In this document: positions 1 to 8,996 of the stretch, one piece after another
How positions within the stretch are numbered: position 1 is the stretch's first letter
Layout: each line of letters begins with the position of its first letter
Source of the DNA: Thermoanaerobaculia bacterium
GTDB lineage: Bacteria; Acidobacteriota; Thermoanaerobaculia; UBA5066
Assembly (NCBI GenBank): GCA_022071945.1
Contig: JAJVIN010000023.1
Coordinates: forward strand, 62,001 to 126,000
Length of the DNA: 64,000 nt
Reading direction: 5' to 3'
Made by a program: the position numbers and the translations under genes
The notes under the pieces: generated by a model
Told to the model about the DNA's origin: nothing
Database searches by the model: none
What the model saw: only the letters and a program-made list of their open reading frames with translations

Positions 1-1839
1 TACAAGCTGTCCCCCGAGTACAAGCGGCTCTTCGATCGCGTCCTCTCCTACGCCCGCGAGGTGGTTCACGACCCCGCGCAGGGGACCCGGCACCGTCAGC
101 GGATTCGCTGGTGGTCGATGCTGGCCCTGCTGCGGTCGCTCGCATCGAGCCCGCGCGCTGCGGCTCAGACGCTGCACACGCGATCCGGCACCGCGGATAC
201 CGAGACGGAGGAGCAGGCCAACGAGGTCGGGAAGCAGTCGCTCTTCGACCTTTCCGAGAGCGAGGCGGCCGACGGCTTCGACAACGCTCCCGGCGCTGAC
301 GCTGGTGAGGAATCGGCCGAAGAGGGCAAGGTTCGCAAACGGCTCGAGGAAATGTCCCGTGACGCCGCGAAACTCGAAGGGGCGAACGACCAGAAGCTCC
401 AGACCGCGATCGCCTTCATCAAGAAGGAACTGCTCGGCGCCGGGTTCAACCCGATCATCTTCTGCCGCTTCATCCCGACCGCCGAGTACGTGGCGGAGGC
501 GCTACGAAAGGCGCTCCCTGCCGACATCGAAGTCCAGGCGGTGACCGGGGCACTCCCTCCAGAGGAGCGCGAACTCCGGGTGCTCGAACTCGGGAAGGCG
601 AAGCGCCGCGTCCTCGTCGCCACCGACTGCTTGAGTGAAGGGATCAACCTGCAAGAGTACTTCGACGCGGTGTTCCACTACGACCTCTCATGGAACCCGA
701 CGCGCCACGAGCAGCGCGAGGGCCGCGTCGACCGGTACGGCCAGAAAGGCGTGAGGGACGAGACCGGGCAGGGAGCCATCCGAACCGCGACGTACTACGG
801 CATCGACAACTACATCGACGCCATCGTCGTCAGGGTGTTGCTCAAGCGGCACAAGACGATCCAGGGGACGCTCGGCGTCTCGGTTCCCGTTCCGTTCAAT
901 CCGGATGAGGTGATCGAAGCCGTCTTCGAGGGGCTCCTGCTCCACGAGAAGCAGGGGGAACTCTTCGAGGACTTCTTCCAGCCCAAGCAGCGCGAACTCG
1001 ACTTCAAGTGGAAGGAAGCCGAGGACCGGGAGACGCGCTCGCGGACCATGTTCGCCCAGCTCTCGATCAAGGTGGAAGACGTGGCGCGAGAGCTGACCGA
1101 GATTCGTGCCGCGATTGGCGCCGGGGCGGATGTGAGGAGCTTCATGCGTGAGGCGCTGTCAGCCTATGGCTCGGCCGTCTCGCAGAAGAACGGTCTCCTG
1201 AACGCCGACCTGATGGGGACGCCTCGCGCGCTCCAGGAGGCGCTGGCGCTCGAGAAGATGGACCTCCATGCCCGCTTCGAGAAACCCGTCGACGACGATG
1301 AGGTCTACCTGACTCGAACGCACCCAATCGTCGAAGGACTCTCGGCGTTCGTCTTCTCCCACGCGCTCGACGAAGCCTCGATCGAAGGAAAACCCGCCGC
1401 GAGAAGGTCCGGTGTCATCTACACGGACCAGGTACAGAGGAAGACGACGCTGCTCCTCGTCCGCTACCGGTTTCAGATCTCGAGCAGGAAGCCGGATGGC
1501 TCCCCCAGTTCAACCCTCGCCGAAGACATCGGACTGCTGGCCTTCGAAGGGTCGCCTTCGAGCCCCGTCTGGATCCCAAGCGAGCGCGCCGTGGACATCC
1601 TTCATGCCAAGCCTGGCAAGAACATCGGGGCGGACCGGGCCACATACTTCCTCGAACGCGTGATCCCAGATCTCCCTCACCTAGCACCACACTTCGAAGA
1701 GCGGGCGCGGCAGCTCGCCGAGCAGCTCCACGCATCACACACCCGGGTTCGTCCCCGGACCACGCGCCGCTATCGCGTCGAGCCGTACCTGCCGGTCGAT
1801 GTCCTGGGCGTCTACCTCTACTTCCCGGTGCAGCCATGA
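1..1839 (+). CDS. SNF2-family helicase, C-terminal part (DISARM DrmD-like), 5' end outside window
   Basis: The reading frame is open from base 1, so this is the 3' part of a longer gene; the first in-frame GTG at 61 is not a credible start. The visible 612 codons begin after the DEAD-box half and carry the second RecA-like lobe: 'IIFCRF' (motif IV), 'VLVATDCLSEGINLQ' (motif V) and 'QREGRVDRYGQ' (motif VI, the SNF2 arginine-finger motif) between about bases 450 and 745. A long alpha-helical C-terminal region follows. The stop overlaps the methylase start in an ATGA, so the two are translated together. A helicase coupled to an adenine methylase matches the DrmD-DrmMI pair of class 1 DISARM, which restricts unmodified phage DNA. 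That assignment is inferred from architecture and order. A helicase of another restriction-like system is possible. Confidence 0.85.
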   Translation, partial: YKLSPEYKRLFDRVLSYAREVVHDPAQGTRHRQRIRWWSMLALLRSLASSPRAAAQTLHTRSGTADTETEEQANEVGKQSLFDLSESEAADGFDNAPGADAGEESAEEGKVRKRLEEMSRDAAKLEGANDQKLQTAIAFIKKELLGAGFNPIIFCRFIPTAEYVAEALRKALPADIEVQAVTGALPPEERELRVLELGKAKRRVLVATDCLSEGINLQEYFDAVFHYDLSWNPTRHEQREGRVDRYGQKGVRDETGQGAIRTATYYGIDNYIDAIVVRVLLKRHKTIQGTLGVSVPVPFNPDEVIEAVFEGLLLHEKQGELFEDFFQPKQRELDFKWKEAEDRETRSRTMFAQLSIKVEDVARELTEIRAAIGAGADVRSFMREALSAYGSAVSQKNGLLNADLMGTPRALQEALALEKMDLHARFEKPVDDDEVYLTRTHPIVEGLSAFVFSHALDEASIEGKPAARRSGVIYTDQVQRKTTLLLVRYRFQISSRKPDGSPSSTLAEDIGLLAFEGSPSSPVWIPSERAVDILHAKPGKNIGADRATYFLERVIPDLPHLAPHFEERARQLAEQLHASHTRVRPRTTRRYRVEPYLPVDVLGVYLYFPVQP

Positions 1840-4800
1840 AACGTCAGAACTTCGGATTCACAGCGGTCACGACCGAGGGTGCACTCCTGCCGCCGGATCT
1901 CCTGAAGCGAATCTCGGAAACCGACGAAGGGCTGAAGGGGCTCAAGCCCACGGACTACCACCTCGTCCCCGGAGAGCGTCTGAACGAGACGATCAACCGG
2001 TCGTGGACCCGGCTCACGGGACTCTGGGCGGCGTTCAAGACGGCAAGGGCGAAGCTCCCGGAGTCTGATCCAGGAACCTCCCTCACGCGTGAGCGGTGGC
2101 TACTCCCGATCTTGCAGGAACTCGGCTACGGACGGCTCCCAGCGGCCAAAGCAGTTGAGATCGGAGACAAGACCTACTCGATCTCCCATCGCTACCAGCA
2201 TTCTCCGCTTCACCTCGTGAGTTTTAGGGCTGGCCTCGATGAACGTCAGGCGGCGATTACCGGGGCGCGGAAGACCAGCCCGCACAGCCTGCTACAGGAG
2301 TTTCTCAACCGATCGGACGACGCCCTCTGGGGATTCGTCTCGAACGGCTTGCAGCTCCGCATCCTCCGAGACAACGCGAGCCTCTCGCGCCAGGCCTTCG
2401 TCGAGTTTGACCTGGAGACGATCTTCGAGGGCGAACTCTACGCGGACTTCGCCCTCTTCTGGATGCTGGCCCACCAGTCCCGGGTCGAGGCCGAGAAACC
2501 TGAAACATGCTGGCTCGAGATCTGGGCGCAGACCGCACGCGAGCAGGGAACGCGCGCGCTTGAACGGCTTCGCTCCGGGGTAGAAGAAGCGATCCAGATT
2601 TTCGGCCAGGGATTCCTGAAGCACCCGGCAAACCGCGACCTCCGGACGGCTCTCGCCACGGCGAAGAGCGCCGAAGGGCTTGCGAATCATGACTACTACC
2701 GGGAGATCCTCCGCCTCGTCTACCAACTCCTGTTCCTCTTCGTAGCCGAGGACCGCGAGCTTCTCGTTTCGCCATCCAACGCCGCCCTCTTCCAGACGTA
2801 CTTCTCCACGCAGCGGCTCCGGGATCTGGCGCGCACCTTCCGCGGGACGCAGCACAGCGATCTCTTTGAGGCCTTCAAGCTCATCTTGAAAGGCCTCGGA
2901 GGCTCGGACGGCTCATCGGCGCTTGGCCTTCCGACGCTCGGGAGCTACCTCTTCTCCGAGAAGGCAGTTCCACATCTCATCGGTTCGCAACTCTCGAACA
3001 AGGACTTCCTCGCCGCGACCCGATCCCTCGCGTTCACGCTCGACCAGAAAGTCTACCGGCCCGTGGACTACCGAAATCTCGGTGCGGAAGAACTCGGCAG
3101 CGTCTACGAAGGGCTCCTGGAGCTACACCCGCGGGTGAACGCTGGCGCGGGCGAGTTCACGCTCGGTTCGGCAGCCGGGAGCGAGCGGAAGACCACCGGT
3201 TCATACTACACGCCAACCAGTCTCGTGAACTGCCTTCTCGACAGTGCGCTCGATCCGGTTTTGGAAGAAGCGGCGAGTTCCAAGAACCCAGAAGAAGCCA
3301 TTTTGAATCTGAAGATCTGCGACCCGGCGTGTGGCAGCGGACACTTCCTGATCGCTGCGTCCCATCGGGTCGCAAAGAAGCTCGCCTCGGTTCGGACCGG
3401 CGACCTCGAGCCGCCACCGGAGGCGCAGCGCTCGGCAATCCGCGACGTGATCGGCCGCTGCATCTACGGCGTGGATCTCAACCCGATGGCAGTCGAACTC
3501 TGCAAGGTGGCGCTCTGGATCGAGGCCTTGGAGCCCGGCAAGCCGCTCAGTTTCCTCGACCATCACATCCAGTGCGGGAACTCGCTCATTGGGGCGACGC
3601 CGGAACTGATCCTCAAGGGCATACCGGACGATGCCTACGAGACCCTCGAAGGCGACGAGAAGGCCTATTGCTCGAAGCTCAAGAAGCAGAACAAGGCCGA
3701 GAAGATGGCGATTGGGGGGCTCTTCGAGGAACATGATCGGGCCGAGGTAGAAGCCTTCCGTCAGGCGATCTTGGCAGTAGAGGAAGCTCAGGACGACACC
3801 GTCGAAGGACTGAAAAAGAAGGAGCGCGCCTGGGAGTTCTTCCTCAAGTCGCCTGAGTACGAGAAGCAGAAGCTCGTTGCTGATGCATGGTGCGCAGCGT
3901 TCGTGATGCCGAAGGTTGGAGTGGCTCCAAGCCGCGAAGCCACGCCGGTCGTGACGACGGAGACTCTTCGTCGTTTCGCTTCTTCAAACCCTCGCCCGCA
4001 AGAGGGCGAGGGTGCGCGAAGCGCGGGTGAGAGCCGCCTCCTCGGCGCCATCTCCAAATCGGCCACTTCCTTCCACTTCTTTCACTGGCATCTGGCATTC
4101 CCCGAGGTCTTCCGTTTCGAATCGAACGGCTTCGATGTCGTTCTCGGCAACCCGCCGTGGGATTCAGTTCTGCTCCGTGAAGAGGAGTTCTTCGCCGAGG
4201 CCAGGCCAGATATCGCAGCAGCCGGAACCGCTGCGAAGCGAAAACGACTCATTGCAAGCCTCGAGAAGGAGGACCCAGTTCTCTTTCAACTGTTTCGCGA
4301 GGAAGTGCGCCGAGTCGCAGGGATGAACGCGCTCGTGCGGAGTCCCGCTCGCTTTCCTCTGTGTGGGGTAGGCCGTGTAAACCTCTTCGCACTCTTTGCA
4401 GAGATGGCGAGGCTTCTCGTATCTCGAAATGGAAGGGTTGGTCTGATCCTACCTTCAGGCATCGTTACCGATGACTCAACAAAGCTCTTCTTCCAGGCCG
4501 TGGTGCAAGAGGGACAACTTGTGTCTTTCGTAGACTTTGAGAACAGGGAGGGGCTATTCGAGGCAGTCCATCGCTCTTTCAAGTTTGGCATCATCACGAT
4601 CTCGGGAGGCGCACGCCACGATTCTCCTGCTGACTTAGTATTCTTTGCTACACGCGTCGAGCATCTCACCGAACCAGAGCGCAGATTTTCCCTGACGTCG
4701 TCAGACATCGCGCTTCTCAACCCCGCCACAAAAACGTGTCCAATCTTCAGGACTCGGAAGGATGCCGAGATAACGAAGGCGATCTATCGACGGTTGCCTG

Positions 4801-5738
4801 TTTTGAAAGCGTCCGGAGGGCAGCTCGAGCTGCGGCGGCTCTTAAACAGCGCGGACGACTCGCCCCGGTTCGTTGACTCCCCAGGGCCAGGGCTCTTGCC
4901 GCTTTACGAAGGCAAGTACTTTCACCACTACGACCATCGCTGGGTCACCCACGATGGCTCTTCGGACCGGGATCTCACTGAGTCCGAACGCCTCGATCCG
5001 AACCACCAGATTCAACCGCGACACTGGTACCCAGCCGATGACGTGCAGTCCCGATTCGGAACCAATTGGCGGCACCCATGGGTCGTCGCGTGGCGTGACA
5101 TCGCCCGCTCAACAGACGAACGCACATTCATCGCCTCCGTCGTGCCTTCGTTGGCCATCCCAGATACGGCGAAAGTTCTGTTCCTACCTGACGAGCGAAT
5201 ACCTCTCATACCGTGCCTGATAGCCAGCTTCGCCTCGTTTGCTTTCGACTTCGTGGCGCGTCAGAAGATCGGCGGAACTCACATGAGTGCATTCATCGTT
5301 GAGCAACTCCCGATCCTGCAGCCGACGACGGGTGCCCAACCCGCCCCCTGGGAACCTGCCACGCTCCTTTCCTCTTGGCTCACCCCCCGCGTTCTCGAGC
5401 TGACTTACACCGCCTGGGATCTGAAACCCTTTGCCGAAGACCTCGGCTATTCCGGCCCGCCGTTTCGCTGGGACTCTGACCGCCGCTTCCTGCTTCGCTG
5501 CGAACTCGACGCGGCGTTCTTCCACCTCTACGGCACCGTCAGGGACGACGTGAACTACATCATGGAGACCTTCCCGATCGTGAAGAAGAATGACGAGAAG
5601 GCCTTCGGGGAATTCAAGACGAAACGGGTCATCCTCGAAATCTACGACGAGATGGCTTCCTGTATCCGCGATTGCCGTCCATTTCAGTCACAGCTTGGTC
5701 CTGTGTCTCACGGAGTGGGCTACCGGACGAATGCCTGA
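1836..5738 (+). CDS. Eco57I-class adenine-specific DNA methyltransferase (DISARM DrmMI-like), 1300 aa
   Basis: This large N6-adenine methylase would mark host DNA in an anti-phage system. The SAM-binding motif I is D496-PACGSG and the catalytic motif IV is N772-PPW. The N-terminal 450 residues have no catalytic motif and are probably specificity or scaffold sequence. The C-terminal third resembles the target-recognition region of type IIG/PglX-like enzymes, and I see no PD-(D/E)xK nuclease motif. The ATG overlaps the helicase stop by 4 bp; the PHP-ATPase gene starts 9 bp after this stop. Oddly, codons about 719-733, just before 'FHFFHWHLAFPEVF', are made of a palindromic REP-like element (see 3989-4033), giving a low-complexity insert in the linker between motifs I and IV. 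A stand-alone PglX-like or type IIL methylase is the alternative to DrmMI. Confidence 0.9.
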   Translation: MKRQNFGFTAVTTEGALLPPDLLKRISETDEGLKGLKPTDYHLVPGERLNETINRSWTRLTGLWAAFKTARAKLPESDPGTSLTRERWLLPILQELGYGRLPAAKAVEIGDKTYSISHRYQHSPLHLVSFRAGLDERQAAITGARKTSPHSLLQEFLNRSDDALWGFVSNGLQLRILRDNASLSRQAFVEFDLETIFEGELYADFALFWMLAHQSRVEAEKPETCWLEIWAQTAREQGTRALERLRSGVEEAIQIFGQGFLKHPANRDLRTALATAKSAEGLANHDYYREILRLVYQLLFLFVAEDRELLVSPSNAALFQTYFSTQRLRDLARTFRGTQHSDLFEAFKLILKGLGGSDGSSALGLPTLGSYLFSEKAVPHLIGSQLSNKDFLAATRSLAFTLDQKVYRPVDYRNLGAEELGSVYEGLLELHPRVNAGAGEFTLGSAAGSERKTTGSYYTPTSLVNCLLDSALDPVLEEAASSKNPEEAILNLKICDPACGSGHFLIAASHRVAKKLASVRTGDLEPPPEAQRSAIRDVIGRCIYGVDLNPMAVELCKVALWIEALEPGKPLSFLDHHIQCGNSLIGATPELILKGIPDDAYETLEGDEKAYCSKLKKQNKAEKMAIGGLFEEHDRAEVEAFRQAILAVEEAQDDTVEGLKKKERAWEFFLKSPEYEKQKLVADAWCAAFVMPKVGVAPSREATPVVTTETLRRFASSNPRPQEGEGARSAGESRLLGAISKSATSFHFFHWHLAFPEVFRFESNGFDVVLGNPPWDSVLLREEEFFAEARPDIAAAGTAAKRKRLIASLEKEDPVLFQLFREEVRRVAGMNALVRSPARFPLCGVGRVNLFALFAEMARLLVSRNGRVGLILPSGIVTDDSTKLFFQAVVQEGQLVSFVDFENREGLFEAVHRSFKFGIITISGGARHDSPADLVFFATRVEHLTEPERRFSLTSSDIALLNPATKTCPIFRTRKDAEITKAIYRRLPVLKASGGQLELRRLLNSADDSPRFVDSPGPGLLPLYEGKYFHHYDHRWVTHDGSSDRDLTESERLDPNHQIQPRHWYPADDVQSRFGTNWRHPWVVAWRDIARSTDERTFIASVVPSLAIPDTAKVLFLPDERIPLIPCLIASFASFAFDFVARQKIGGTHMSAFIVEQLPILQPTTGAQPAPWEPATLLSSWLTPRVLELTYTAWDLKPFAEDLGYSGPPFRWDSDRRFLLRCELDAAFFHLYGTVRDDVNYIMETFPIVKKNDEKAFGEFKTKRVILEIYDEMASCIRDCRPFQSQLGPVSHGVGYRTNA
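3989..4033. repeat. REP-like palindrome inserted in frame in the methylase gene
   Basis: A perfect 9-bp stem (CCCTCGCCC at 3989-3997 pairing with GGGCGAGGG at 4004-4012) is followed by a small GCGC-gaa-GCGC hairpin (4014-4024) and the tail GGGTGAGAG. The reverse complement matches the left arm of the intergenic element at 18562-18606 with only a few small differences. The element is read through in frame as coding sequence. Confidence 0.7.
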
Positions 5739-5747
5739 GCAGCCTTT

Positions 5748-8432
5748 ATGGTCATTGAGTACAAGACGATCACTAACGAAGAAAATGGCGCACGGTTCCA
5801 TACCGCTGACCTCCATGTGCACTCATTTGGAGGGTCCGCAGACGTCCGCGACGTCGCAATGACGGTCGAGGCGATCATCGAAAGTGCGGTACGAAACAAG
5901 ATCGCTCTCCTGGCGATTACCGACCATAACTGCGATCGAAACCTCGAGGCGGCACTCGCCTACGCCGCGAAGTATTCAGAGCGGCTGCTAGTAATTCCTG
6001 GCGTTGAGATCACGACCGCGCACGGCCACCTGCTTGGCTACTTCCCGCCCGAGAGAGTGCGCGCCGTGCGCGACCTCCTTGCGACCCTGCGTATCGAGGG
6101 TGAGTATGGCTCCCGCGACAGCCATACGGCAATGTCGATGGCGGACGTGATTGACCATGTGGAACGCCTCGGCGGGCTTTGCATCGCCGCGCATATCGAC
6201 CGCCCGAAAATGGGCTTCGAGACTCTGGCGGATGGTTACCCGAACTGGAAGAGGGACATCCTTACCCGTTCAGGGCTGTACGGGCTCGAGTACGACGACG
6301 CGGCGCACCTGGCCTGGTTCTCCACTGATGATGAGCCAACACCAACCGGCGGACAACGGCGGAAGCTCCTGGGGCTGCGCGCTACGGCAACGGCAACGGC
6401 CGCGCGAATCGCTCTCGCTGCGGTTCAGGGTTCGGACGCACACTCGCTGAAGGATTTCGAGGAGCAACACCAACGACGCTGTCTCACGCGCTTCAAGATG
6501 AATGAGCTGTCGTTCGAGGCGTTCCGGACGGCGCTGATCGACCCAGAAGCTCGGGTGCGGGCTTCCGCCAGCATTCCGCGCTCCTTTCCCCGCGTGCTAG
6601 GGATGCACCTCGCAGGCGGGTTCCTCGACGGCTGCACGGTTCGGTTTAGCGACAACCTCAGCTGCTTCATAGGTGGGCGCGGCACGGGAAAGTCGACCGC
6701 GATCCGAAGCCTAACGTATGGCCTCGGATCAAACGACTCGTTCGAGGACATGGACAATTGCCCCGACACGACCGTTATCTACTGCGAGGACGCTGCCGGG
6801 ATAAAGTACCGATACGAACGGAACCGTGGCAGAGCCCCGTCGGTGCGCGCCCTTGAGAACCAGTCGATCTCCGAGGATGTGCCGGTCGACGCTTTCCGGA
6901 TCGAGTCCTACGCGCAGGGAGAGCTGAGCGATATCGGCCGCGACCCGATCGGGAACCCCAGTCTGTTCCAGGAGTTTCTCGACCGGCACATCGTTCTCGC
7001 CGACCTACGCTCGCGCGAGCAGGAACTGGAGGAGGAGCTACGCCAGAACAGCGCCCAGCTGATTCCTTTGGAGACATTGGCGGCGCAGCTGCCTGCGAAG
7101 GAGCGCGAGCTGGTAGAGGTCGACACGAAGCTCCGGCTCGCCGAGACCGGGAAGCTGAAAGACCTGGTGACGTTCCAGTCGCACGTCGCTGCCGAGAAGA
7201 GCATTGCGAAGTCACTGCGTGACCTTCAACGCCTCTACGGTGGGGGGGTCTCCCTCGCGAAGTGGCGCCACGACTTCGACGGCATCGTCTCTACGGCTGG
7301 AACGGTGACGAGCGATCCAGGGTCGACGACCCTACTCGCTGAGGCGCGCTCTATCGTCGAGGAGACCAACGCGTACACGGAAAGGGAGGATAAGCGGGTA
7401 ACCGACGGCCTTGCCGAACGCGCTGGGCGGCTCCAAGAGACACTGAGCAAGCTTGACGCGCGCCACCGGGACTTCGACCGCGACATCACTGCCAAGGTCA
7501 CCGCTTTTCAGCAGCAGGGACTCTCAGGCGACCTCGCCGGCCTCAACAACCTCTTGACCCGGCGATCGACTCTGAGCGGCGAGGCAGCCCGCATCAAGGC
7601 GCAGAGCGCTGAGCTGGCGGAGTGCCGGGCTCGACGCCTCTTGCTCCTGTCGGAACTCGGCAACGTTCGTGGTGAGATCGGGAAGCGGCGGAAGGCGCAA
7701 CTGGCGCCGTTGAATAAGCAGCTCCGCGAGACGATCGACGACTACGCGATCAACGTGTACTACGAGCCAGGCGGTGTGAGGTCGGACTACTGCTCGTTCG
7801 TCCAAGACGTGATGCGTGGCACCTATCTCCAGGAGGACGCCGCGCGCGCGATGTGCGTGAAAATGTCCCCGGCGCAGCTGGTGGACGCGGTGAAGCGCGC
7901 GGATAGCGCCGCCTTAGAAGGCGCAGCAGGCGCGACGTTTGGTCCGCAGATCCTCACGCGGTTTCGGGCCCTCCAGACCATCCACGCTCTCGAGCTAATC
8001 GCGACGCCGGACAAGCCGGTCATCAAGGTGGTGACGAAGGGATCCGATCCGAGGCAGATCCCGGCAAACCAGCTCTCGGATGGGCAGAAGCACACCATCC
8101 TCCTGACGATCGCCCTGCTGGCGGAGTCGAACCTCCCGCTCGTGATCGACCAGCCGGAAGACGACCTCGACAACGCCTTCATCTCGTCCTCCGTCGTTCG
8201 GACGCTCCGCGCCGTGAAAGAGCGGCGCCAGGTCATCGTCGTTACCCACAACGCGAATATCGCTGTCCTCGGCGACTCAGAGTTGATCCTCCCGATGTCA
8301 CGGAGCGAGAACCGAGGGCAGATCAGCGAGCGCGGGTCAATCGACAGGAAGCAGACTTCGAACGAGGTTCAGAACATCCTCGAGGGAGGGCGCGAAGCGT
8401 TCCGACGTCGAAACGAGATCTACGGCTACTAG
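5748..8432 (+). CDS. PHP-domain/ABC-type ATPase fusion (TrlF-like), probable defence effector, 894 aa
   Basis: The N-terminal PHP phosphoesterase domain has all expected metal ligands: H23 and H25 ('DLHVHS'), D59-H60 ('TDHN'), E87 ('GVEIT'), H149 ('AAHIDRP') and D230/H232 ('GSDAHS'). From about residue 290 it becomes an SMC/Rad50-like ABC ATPase with Walker A G309-GRGTGKST, a coiled-coil stretch of about 400 residues (about 420-730), an LSDGQ signature near 776 and Walker B 'LVIDQPEDDLD' with D801 and E804. This PHP-ABC architecture is known from bacterial conflict systems, where the ATPase is thought to sense DNA or DNA ends and the PHP domain to cleave nucleic acid or nucleotides. It starts 9 bp after the methylase, so it is probably in the same operon. 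Substrate and exact role cannot be read from sequence. Confidence 0.88.
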   Translation: MVIEYKTITNEENGARFHTADLHVHSFGGSADVRDVAMTVEAIIESAVRNKIALLAITDHNCDRNLEAALAYAAKYSERLLVIPGVEITTAHGHLLGYFPPERVRAVRDLLATLRIEGEYGSRDSHTAMSMADVIDHVERLGGLCIAAHIDRPKMGFETLADGYPNWKRDILTRSGLYGLEYDDAAHLAWFSTDDEPTPTGGQRRKLLGLRATATATAARIALAAVQGSDAHSLKDFEEQHQRRCLTRFKMNELSFEAFRTALIDPEARVRASASIPRSFPRVLGMHLAGGFLDGCTVRFSDNLSCFIGGRGTGKSTAIRSLTYGLGSNDSFEDMDNCPDTTVIYCEDAAGIKYRYERNRGRAPSVRALENQSISEDVPVDAFRIESYAQGELSDIGRDPIGNPSLFQEFLDRHIVLADLRSREQELEEELRQNSAQLIPLETLAAQLPAKERELVEVDTKLRLAETGKLKDLVTFQSHVAAEKSIAKSLRDLQRLYGGGVSLAKWRHDFDGIVSTAGTVTSDPGSTTLLAEARSIVEETNAYTEREDKRVTDGLAERAGRLQETLSKLDARHRDFDRDITAKVTAFQQQGLSGDLAGLNNLLTRRSTLSGEAARIKAQSAELAECRARRLLLLSELGNVRGEIGKRRKAQLAPLNKQLRETIDDYAINVYYEPGGVRSDYCSFVQDVMRGTYLQEDAARAMCVKMSPAQLVDAVKRADSAALEGAAGATFGPQILTRFRALQTIHALELIATPDKPVIKVVTKGSDPRQIPANQLSDGQKHTILLTIALLAESNLPLVIDQPEDDLDNAFISSSVVRTLRAVKERRQVIVVTHNANIAVLGDSELILPMSRSENRGQISERGSIDRKQTSNEVQNILEGGREAFRRRNEIYGY

Positions 8433-8440
8433 GCTTGGGG

Positions 8441-8733
8441 GTGAGCATTGCCGTGAGTAAGGAGATAGTAGAACCCCTTCTCGTAAGAGATCTTATTCTC
8501 GCTGCAGTTCCGGAGCGACGAGCTGAACTTGCCAAATTGTGGGAGACGTACGAACCACAGTTCCGGGCCGGGTTCGATCGTCACGGGTTCTATCTCGAAG
8601 CCGGAGTCTTGTCGTTTTCACGAACCTCGCCAACTCGGAAACTTCAAACCTCTCAGCTATCGCCTTTGGGCGCAGCGGCAAACTCGTCGAGATCCTGGAG
8701 GAGACGAAATGGCAGATGTTCCAGAACCCCTGA
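8441..8733 (+). pseudogene. Small hypothetical gene split by a -1 frameshift
   Basis: From GTG 8441 the frame reads a plausible helical protein ('KEIVEPLLVRDLILAAVPERR ...' to 'FDRHGFYLEAGVL') and then turns into arginine/serine-rich shadow sequence near 8615. A coherent continuation lies in the -1 frame ('LVVFTNLANSE', 'IAFGRSGKLVEILEETK') and stops at 8733. That stop overlaps the start of the next small gene, as in coupled genes. The joined protein would be about 97 aa. I do not recognise the family. A TTG at 8435 or GTG at 8453 could also be the start. Real decay, a sequencing error and programmed frameshifting are all possible. Confidence 0.45.
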
Positions 8734-8933
8734 ATCCCGAGAAGCTCGACGCCACTTCGGCAGCCAAGGACCCGCTGAATCGAATCCTGCGGGACGCGAT
8801 CCGAGAGGCCGTGGAGGTCCACAAACGTATGGGGAACCCGATCGCGATATGGAAGGATGGACAGGTGGTTATCGTGCCGCCGGAAGAGATTGATACGGGA
8901 GAGAAGGTTGCCGAGGCAGGTAAGGGTGCCTGA
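8709..8933 (+). CDS. 74-aa hypothetical protein, antitoxin-like
   Basis: The ATG at 8709 has a good GGAGGAG ribosome-binding site about 6 bp upstream and lies inside the end of the preceding frameshifted gene. The protein has an acidic N-terminus, a helix ('NRILRDAIREAVEVHKRMG') and a short beta-hairpin ending 'VIVPPEEI'. That helix-plus-'W+DGxVVxxPPEEI' layout resembles small proteins often found beside toxins or in mobile regions, but I cannot name a family. Overlap with the previous gene suggests a two-gene cassette. Confidence 0.6.
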   Translation: MADVPEPLNPEKLDATSAAKDPLNRILRDAIREAVEVHKRMGNPIAIWKDGQVVIVPPEEIDTGEKVAEAGKGA

Positions 8934-8996
8934 TAAAGACGCGGTGTCGGCGTACTTGTGAAGGATTCGGCGAATACCAAAGGGTTCCACCTGCAT

